Positions 7,070 to 11,019 of a DNA stretch of 11,019 bases are shown here, piece after piece. Each line of letters begins with the position of its first letter. Position 1 is the stretch's first letter. Position numbers and translations under genes: made by a program. The notes beneath the pieces were generated by a model. That model did not search any database. It was not told where the DNA came from and saw only the letters and a program-made list of their open reading frames with translations. Source of the DNA: JBFKMV01 sp041629655 (GTDB taxonomy: Bacteria; Acidobacteriota; Polarisedimenticolia; Polarisedimenticolales; Polarisedimenticolaceae); the NCBI GenBank assembly GCA_041629655.1, contig JBFKMV010000170.1, positions 1-11,019 of the forward strand, written 5' to 3'.

Positions 7070-7645
7070 ATGGACCCCGTGGCCGACGATGCTCCCCGTG
7101 AGGTGACGCGACTGCTGCGGGAGATCGGCGCCGGCAAGGCCGGGGCGACCGAGGAATTGCTGCCGCTGGTCTACGACGAGCTGCGGCGGCTGGCCCGGGC
7201 CCGCGTCGCCCGCGAGGGGCGCGGTGCGCCGCACCAGCCGACGTCGCTGGTCCACGAGGCCTACCTGCGCCTGGTCGGCGACGCCGAGCTGCGCTGGGAC
7301 AACCGCGGCCACTTCTTCGCCGCGGCCGCCGAGGCGATGCGGCGCATCGTGATCGACCGCGCCCGACAGCGCGGGCGGCTCAAGCACGGCGGCGGCCGGC
7401 GCCCGGTGACGCTGGAGGACGACGTCGCGACGCGCGAGCCGGTGGCCGAGGAGGTGCTCGCGCTCGACGAGGCGCTGACGCGGCTGGAGCGGCACGACCG
7501 GCGGATGAGCGACGTGGTCAAGCTGCGCTACTTCGCCGAGCTGACCGTCGAGGAGACCGCCGAGGCGCTGGAGCTGTCACCGCGCACCGTCAAGCGGACC
7601 TGGGCCGCCGCGCGGGCGTGGCTCTACGACGCGATGGAATCGTGA
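7070..7645 (+). CDS. ECF-type RNA polymerase sigma factor (sigma 1, 'LVHEAYLRL' / Sig-70_X6-like family)
   Basis: The protein has 191 residues and directs RNA polymerase to specific promoters. Region 2 is about 25-100: LLPLVYDELRRLARARV, then PTSLVHEAYLRL (57-68), then FFAAAAEAMRRIVIDRARQR. Region 4 is about 136-191 and holds the helix-turn-helix VEETAEALELSPRTVKRTWAAARAWL. The sequence EVTRLLREIGAGKAGATEELL is the typical N-terminus, so ATG 7070 is accepted although no ribosome site is visible. The frame is open far upstream, but only as a shadow of kinase 1. At the start of region 2.2, where many ECFs have acidic residues (DAED-LVQE), this protein has Q-P-T58-S59 before LVHE, consistent with control by phosphorylation. 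No anti-sigma factor gene is nearby. It is divergent from kinase 1 and ends 13 bp from the convergent end of kinase 2, so either kinase could be the partner. Confidence 0.93.
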   Translation: MDPVADDAPREVTRLLREIGAGKAGATEELLPLVYDELRRLARARVAREGRGAPHQPTSLVHEAYLRLVGDAELRWDNRGHFFAAAAEAMRRIVIDRARQRGRLKHGGGRRPVTLEDDVATREPVAEEVLALDEALTRLERHDRRMSDVVKLRYFAELTVEETAEALELSPRTVKRTWAAARAWLYDAMES

Positions 7646-7658
7646 CCGAAACCGCAGG

Positions 7659-10298
7659 CTAACGGGCGGCGGTGACGCCGGCGACGAGCGCCTCGAACCC
7701 GGGATGTCGGCGCAGGGTGTCGAAGTCGTCCTCGCCACCGATCGGGTCGCCGCGGTAGCCACACGCCAGCGCCTCGCGCAGCAGCTCCAGCGCCCGCTCG
7801 GGCTCACCCTCGCGGGCCGCGAGGCGCGCCCGTTGATACAGTGGCTCCACCAGTCGTCGGTGCCCGTCGCTGAACACGTTGCGCAGGATCGAGATCTGCC
7901 GGTCGCGCAGACGCCGCGCCTCGGCCCAGTTGCCGACGCGTTGCTCCGCCCAGGCCAGAAAGCCGTAGACCCGCGACACCTCGTAGTGTTCGGGTCCGAA
8001 GGCGCGCTCCTGGATCTCGAGGGCGCGCCGGTGCAGGCGCTGCCCGGCCTCGAGGTTTCCCGTTTCGATCTCGAGGTACGCCAGTGCCGTGAGGCTCCAC
8101 GCCAGGTCGGGATGGTCCGGTCCGAGCGTCTTCTCGCGGATCGTCTTCGCGCGCTCGATCAGCGCCCGCGCCCGTTCGTACTCGCCCTCGCCGGTCAGCA
8201 GCACGCCCAGCTCGTTCAACGGGAACGCGGTCGCCGGGTTGTCGGGTCCGATTCCCCGCTCGTGGATCGCGAGCGCGCGTTCCAGCTTTTCCCGGGCGGC
8301 GTCCCGCTCGCCCATCCTCCAGTACAGCAGCCCGATCTGGAAGGCGGCGTTGGCGACCTCGGGATGGTCCGGTCCGAGCTCCCGCTCACCGATCTGCGCC
8401 GCCCGCTCCATGTGCGATCGAGCGGCCCCGTAGTCCATGGTGTCCATCTCGACCGTCCCCAGCCAGAACAGGTCGTAGGCGACCGCGAGGTGGTCGGGCC
8501 CGAGGGCGGCCTCGTGCAGGACCAGCGATCGCTCGAACAGCGCATGGGCCTGCTCGAACTCGGACAGTTTCCAGTGCAGCCGGCCGAGACTTTGCAGGTT
8601 GGCGCTGATCGCCAGCTCGCCCGGGACCGGGTTCCGCTCGCGGATCGCCAGGATCCGCTCGTGCAGCTCGCGCGAGGCCGGATAGTCGCCGGTGACCCAG
8701 TACAGATTGCCGAGGTGGGTCATGCTGCCGAGGGTCAAAGCGTGCTCGGCGCCCAGGTGCTCCCGGCGCAGCGCGACGGCCCGCTCCAGCAGTTCGCGCG
8801 AGCGGTCGTAGCGGCCGTAGGCCGCGAGGGCGTTCCCCATGACGTCGAACAGGCGCGCCTGGACCAGCGGCTCGTCCGCCAGCTCGGCCTCGATCCGCTC
8901 GGTCCCGCGCTCGAGCATCGCTTCCGGCGTGGCGACCACCGCCCCGGCCTGAAACGGATTCAGCTCCGTGAAGGTGCCGGCCAGGATGTCGGCGACGCGC
9001 CGGGCGGTTTGCGCCTCCCGCTTGGCGCGCAGCATCCCGATCGACGTTCCGGCGATGCCGACGAGCAGGGTCGCGACGACGACGGCGCCCGCGATCACGC
9101 CGAACCGGTGCCGGCGGACGAACTTGCGGGCGCGGTAAACGGCCCCGGGGCGGCCGGCCTCGACCGGCGCGTGGGCGAGGTGGCGGCGGATGTCGGCTGC
9201 CAGGTCCATCGGCGAGCCGTAGCGGCGGGAACGCTCCTTCGCCAGCGCCTTCATCGTGATCCAGTCCAGGTCGCCTCGCAGCAGCCGCCGCAACGAGGAC
9301 GGATCGGTCTTGCGCCGGGACGCGGTCTCCGCGGAGCCCTCGCCGAGCGTGGTCACGCGGGTGCTCGGCTTCACGGGTTCGTCCTCGCGGATCCGGCGGC
9401 GGATCTCGTCGAAGCCGGCTTCGCGCAGCGTCTCGGAGTCGAACGGCAACGCTCCGACCAGCAGCTCGTACAGCACCACGCCCAGCGAGTAGACGTCGGT
9501 GCGGGTGTCGATGTCGTGAACTGCCGGGTCGGCCTGCTCGGGGCTCATGTACTCCGGCGTGCCGATCAACACGCCGAGCGCGGTGAACATCGTCTTTTCG
9601 GTCAACTGCTGCTGGGTCGCCTTGGCCACGCCGAAGTCGATGATCTTGGGCACCGGACGGTCATCGACCACCTCGACCAGCACGTTGGAGGACTTGATGT
9701 CGCGGTGGATGATTCCCTTGTGGTGCGCGTGCTGCACGCCCTCGCAAACCTGGAGCATCAGCTCCAGTCGCTCCGGCACGCTGAGGTTGTGGCGATCGCA
9801 GTAGACGTGGATCGGTTCGCCGCGCACGTACTCCATCACGAAGTAGGGCCGCCCGGACTCCGTCGCGCCGGCGTCGAAGACCCGCGCGATGTTGGGGTGG
9901 TCCATCAGCGCCAGTGCCTGGCGCTCGGATTCGAAGCGCGCCACGACCTGCGCCGTGTCCATGCCGGCCTTGATCAGCTTCAGCGCGACGCGGCGCCGGA
10001 TCGGTTCGCGCTGCTCGGCTTCCCAGACCTCGCCCATACCGCCCTCGCCGAGCCGGCCGAGCAGGCGGTAGGGGCCGATCCGCGCCCCGGGATCTGCGGA
10101 GGGCAGCTCGAGTGTGCCCGGCAGGAGATCCGACCGTTCGGGCGATCCACGGAAGCGCAGCAACGACTCCACCTCGCGGCGCAGCGGCGGATCGTCGCCG
10201 CATGCGGTGTCGAGGAACCGGCGCAGGTCCTCGGGCGACCGCTCGCAGGCCTCCAGGAACAGCTCCTTGGCCCGCTCGTGGCGATCGAGCGGGCTCAC
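7659..10298 (-). CDS. Membrane-anchored Ser/Thr protein kinase with seven C-terminal TPR units (kinase 2)
   Basis: The protein has 879 residues and starts at GTG 10298-10296, overlapping the sigma 2 stop (GTGA) and preceded by GGAGGG. The family N-terminus (RAKELFLEACERSPEDLRRF) supports this start. The kinase domain spans about 77-373: GEGGMG (84-89), Lys107 in VALK, Glu125, HRDIKSSN with D200 and N205 (Ser replaces the usual Pro of KPxN), DFG 221-223, and GTPEYMSPEQA from 246. The activation loop is Thr-rich (T228, T233, T236, T239). RKFVRRHRFG leads into a transmembrane helix (about 399-422). Seven TPR units follow (about 480-800), then a 75-residue C-terminal extension ending DFDTLRRHPGFEALV, which kinase 1 lacks. 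It is a clear paralogue of kinase 1. Being coupled to sigma 2, it is the best candidate for that factor's activating kinase; this is inference. Confidence 0.95.
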   Translation of the reverse strand: MSPLDRHERAKELFLEACERSPEDLRRFLDTACGDDPPLRREVESLLRFRGSPERSDLLPGTLELPSADPGARIGPYRLLGRLGEGGMGEVWEAEQREPIRRRVALKLIKAGMDTAQVVARFESERQALALMDHPNIARVFDAGATESGRPYFVMEYVRGEPIHVYCDRHNLSVPERLELMLQVCEGVQHAHHKGIIHRDIKSSNVLVEVVDDRPVPKIIDFGVAKATQQQLTEKTMFTALGVLIGTPEYMSPEQADPAVHDIDTRTDVYSLGVVLYELLVGALPFDSETLREAGFDEIRRRIREDEPVKPSTRVTTLGEGSAETASRRKTDPSSLRRLLRGDLDWITMKALAKERSRRYGSPMDLAADIRRHLAHAPVEAGRPGAVYRARKFVRRHRFGVIAGAVVVATLLVGIAGTSIGMLRAKREAQTARRVADILAGTFTELNPFQAGAVVATPEAMLERGTERIEAELADEPLVQARLFDVMGNALAAYGRYDRSRELLERAVALRREHLGAEHALTLGSMTHLGNLYWVTGDYPASRELHERILAIRERNPVPGELAISANLQSLGRLHWKLSEFEQAHALFERSLVLHEAALGPDHLAVAYDLFWLGTVEMDTMDYGAARSHMERAAQIGERELGPDHPEVANAAFQIGLLYWRMGERDAAREKLERALAIHERGIGPDNPATAFPLNELGVLLTGEGEYERARALIERAKTIREKTLGPDHPDLAWSLTALAYLEIETGNLEAGQRLHRRALEIQERAFGPEHYEVSRVYGFLAWAEQRVGNWAEARRLRDRQISILRNVFSDGHRRLVEPLYQRARLAAREGEPERALELLREALACGYRGDPIGGEDDFDTLRRHPGFEALVAGVTAAR
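7899..8861 (-). repeat. Seven 42-residue TPR units of kinase 2 (126-bp period)
   Basis: The inter-unit marker (GAEH, GPDH, GPDN, GPEH) has its last residue at 519, 603, 645, 687, 729 and 771, all multiples of 42 apart. The missing copy expected at 561 is a degenerate unit reading NPVPGELAISANLQSLG. Unit number and phase therefore match kinase 1, which points to descent from one seven-unit ancestor. Confidence 0.88.
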
Positions 10299-10888
10299 GA
10301 TCCACCCTCCCGCGACAGCTCGCGTCGCAGCCAGGCGCGCCCGTGCAACAGATCGCCCTCGACCGTGCGCGTCGAGACGCCGACCGCCTCGGCGATCTCC
10401 CGGGTCATCAGCCCACCGAAGAATCGCAGCTCGAGACAGCGTGCCTGTCGCGGGTCGCGCTCCGCCAGCCGGCGCAACGCAACGTCGACCCCGATCAGCT
10501 CCGCCAGATCCAGCTCGGGATCCGCCGGACCCGCCAGCGAGTCGCCCAGCGTGACGCGCCGCCAGCCGGCTCCGCGCTTCGCTCCCGCGCGGTGCCGCGC
10601 GTGGTCGATCAGCACTCGCCGCATCATCCGCGCCGCGATCGCGCGAAAGTGGGTGCGTCCGCGCCAGTCGACGCGCGTCTGATCGATCAGGCGCAGGTAG
10701 GCCTCGTGGACCAGCGCCGTCGCCTGCAGGGTGTGGTCGGGGCGCTCGCGGGCGAGGAATCCGCGGGCCAGTCCACGCAGCTCGTCGTAGACCAGCGGGA
10801 TCAGCTCGTCCGGCGTCGCCCGGGGCGCTTGCGCTTCGCCCCCGAGGCTGGCGACGATCGCCGTCGCCCGGCTGCGCGCATCGCTCAT
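10295..10888 (-). CDS. ECF-type RNA polymerase sigma factor (sigma 2, 'LVHEAYLRL' / Sig-70_X6-like family)
   Basis: The protein has 197 residues, with ATG at 10888-10886 behind GGAGG at 6-nt spacing. Region 2 is about 26-100: LIPLVYDELRGLARGFLARE, then ATALVHEAYLRL (56-67), then FRAIAARMMRRVLIDHARHR. Region 4 is about 136-192: RQARCLELRFFGGLMTREIA, then the helix-turn-helix with recognition helix VSTRTVEGDLLHGRAWLRRE. The acidic residues common at the start of region 2.2 in other ECFs are absent, and T57 sits at the place of T58 in sigma 1. The two sigma factors are clear paralogues but differ at their recognition helices, so they probably read different promoters. The stop overlaps the kinase 2 start by 4 bp, forming a sigma-kinase operon. 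There is no anti-sigma gene next to it, which fits control by the kinase instead. Confidence 0.94.
   Translation of the reverse strand: MSDARSRATAIVASLGGEAQAPRATPDELIPLVYDELRGLARGFLARERPDHTLQATALVHEAYLRLIDQTRVDWRGRTHFRAIAARMMRRVLIDHARHRAGAKRGAGWRRVTLGDSLAGPADPELDLAELIGVDVALRRLAERDPRQARCLELRFFGGLMTREIAEAVGVSTRTVEGDLLHGRAWLRRELSREGGS
10305..10310 (-). promoter_or_regulatory. Internal Shine-Dalgarno GGAGGG of kinase 2
   Basis: GGAGGG on the minus strand lies inside the last codons of sigma factor 2, 6 nt before the kinase 2 GTG. With the GTGA overlap it supports translational coupling and decides the start. Confidence 0.7.
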
Positions 10889-10894
10889 GGCCGT

Positions 10895-10899
10895 CCTCC
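10895..10899 (-). promoter_or_regulatory. Shine-Dalgarno GGAGG of sigma factor 2
   Basis: The minus strand reads GGAGG, ACGGCC, ATG (10888-10886). It is well placed and confirms the start of the sigma 2 gene. Confidence 0.8.
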
Positions 10900-10921
10900 G
10901 TCCACGCTCCGGAGGTCGTCT

Positions 10922-10998
10922 CGAAAAGAACCTGGCTCAGTCTCCTATTCCGGATCGCCGCGTGCCAGGACCATTGCGGACCGAACCGGGTTCTTTCG
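10922..10998. repeat. Pair of inverted GAAAxGAACCnGG motifs upstream of sigma 2
   Basis: The plus strand has CGAAAAGAACCTGGCTC at 10922-10938. The minus strand has CGAAAGAACCCGGTTC at 10998-10983. They match except for one extra A and two substitutions, and are 44 bp apart. The right copy is itself a perfect GAACC-n-GGTTC palindrome (10983-10993); the left copy is a near palindrome. They could be two operator sites about 55 bp centre to centre, or the arms of one long hairpin in the leader RNA. Confidence 0.5.
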
Positions 10999-11019
10999 CG
11001 TTACCCGACAGAGGCAGTC

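Larger units (their letters stand above)
10889..11019 (-). promoter_or_regulatory. Upstream leader/promoter region of the sigma 2-kinase 2 operon
   Basis: These 131 bp precede sigma factor 2 and have no credible reading frame. The operon promoter is expected here. No consensus -35/-10 can be named with confidence; a weak AT-rich element (GGAATAG on the minus strand, about 10944-10950) is the only -10-like string. The region carries a pair of inverted motifs listed separately. Confidence 0.5.

Noticed and set aside
7049..7495. N-terminal extension of kinase 1 across sigma 1
   Set aside because: It is antisense to the conserved sigma regions 2 and 4; the kinase family N-terminus begins at MNDQ (7048).
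7704..10682. 992-codon plus-strand open frame
   Set aside because: It is antisense to kinase 2 and sigma 2, with low-complexity RQ/AV-rich composition and no recognisable motif. The opposite strand encodes a complete kinase.
10952..10967. TGGCACG string on the minus strand resembling a sigma-54 -24 element
   Set aside because: The -12 GC at the required distance is missing (the sequence there is TC), so it is not a sigma-54 promoter.
1..11019. tRNA, rRNA, CRISPR arrays, insertion sequences or transposase genes
   Set aside because: None could be seen. The only repeats are protein-level (TPR and VPTDLGG units) and the inverted motifs near 10922-10998.

Overview
The window is very GC-rich. A hand count of one kinase line gave 75% GC, and most of the sequence looks similar. 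It is packed with bacterial genes. The content is two ECF-type RNA polymerase sigma factors of the 'LVHEAYLRL' type, two membrane-anchored Ser/Thr kinases with long TPR sensor tails, a CHAT-domain caspase-like protein, and two secreted repeat proteins. This combination is typical of Acidobacteriota (Thermoanaerobaculia- or Vicinamibacteria-like), with Planctomycetota or a related soil or marine lineage as alternatives. The taxonomic call is inference from gene content; there is no rRNA or other marker gene.

Layout, left to right. (1) Positions 1-2186, plus strand: the 3' part of a helical-repeat/CHAT protein that runs off the left edge and ends in a transmembrane helix. (2) Positions 2268-3341 and 3362-4462, minus strand: two exported proteins 20 bp apart, one built of four roughly 55-residue 'VPTDLGG' repeats plus a fibronectin-III-like domain, the other a right-handed beta-helix protein. 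(3) Positions 4559-7048, minus strand: Ser/Thr kinase 1, upstream of and co-directional with the secreted pair. (4) Positions 7070-7645, plus strand: ECF sigma factor 1, divergent from kinase 1 with only 21 bp between the two start codons. (5) Positions 7659-10298 and 10295-10888, minus strand: kinase 2 and ECF sigma factor 2, an operon joined by a 4-bp GTGA overlap. (6) Positions 10889-11019: leader or promoter region of that operon, with a pair of inverted motifs.

How the genes may work together. Each kinase has a cytoplasmic catalytic domain, a single membrane helix, and then seven TPR units phased at exactly 42 residues, so it looks like a membrane sensor. Each sigma factor lacks the usual acidic residues at the start of region 2.2 and has Thr (sigma 1 also Ser) there. 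This resembles sigma factors that are switched on by phosphorylation from a neighbouring kinase (the EcfP/PknT precedent in Vibrio). The window therefore looks like two paralogous kinase-to-sigma phosphosignalling modules in different gene arrangements. They are flanked by possible output or partner genes: the secreted repeat proteins and the CHAT protease-like protein. The kinase-sigma link is a family-based inference. A link to the CHAT or secreted proteins rests on gene neighbourhood only.
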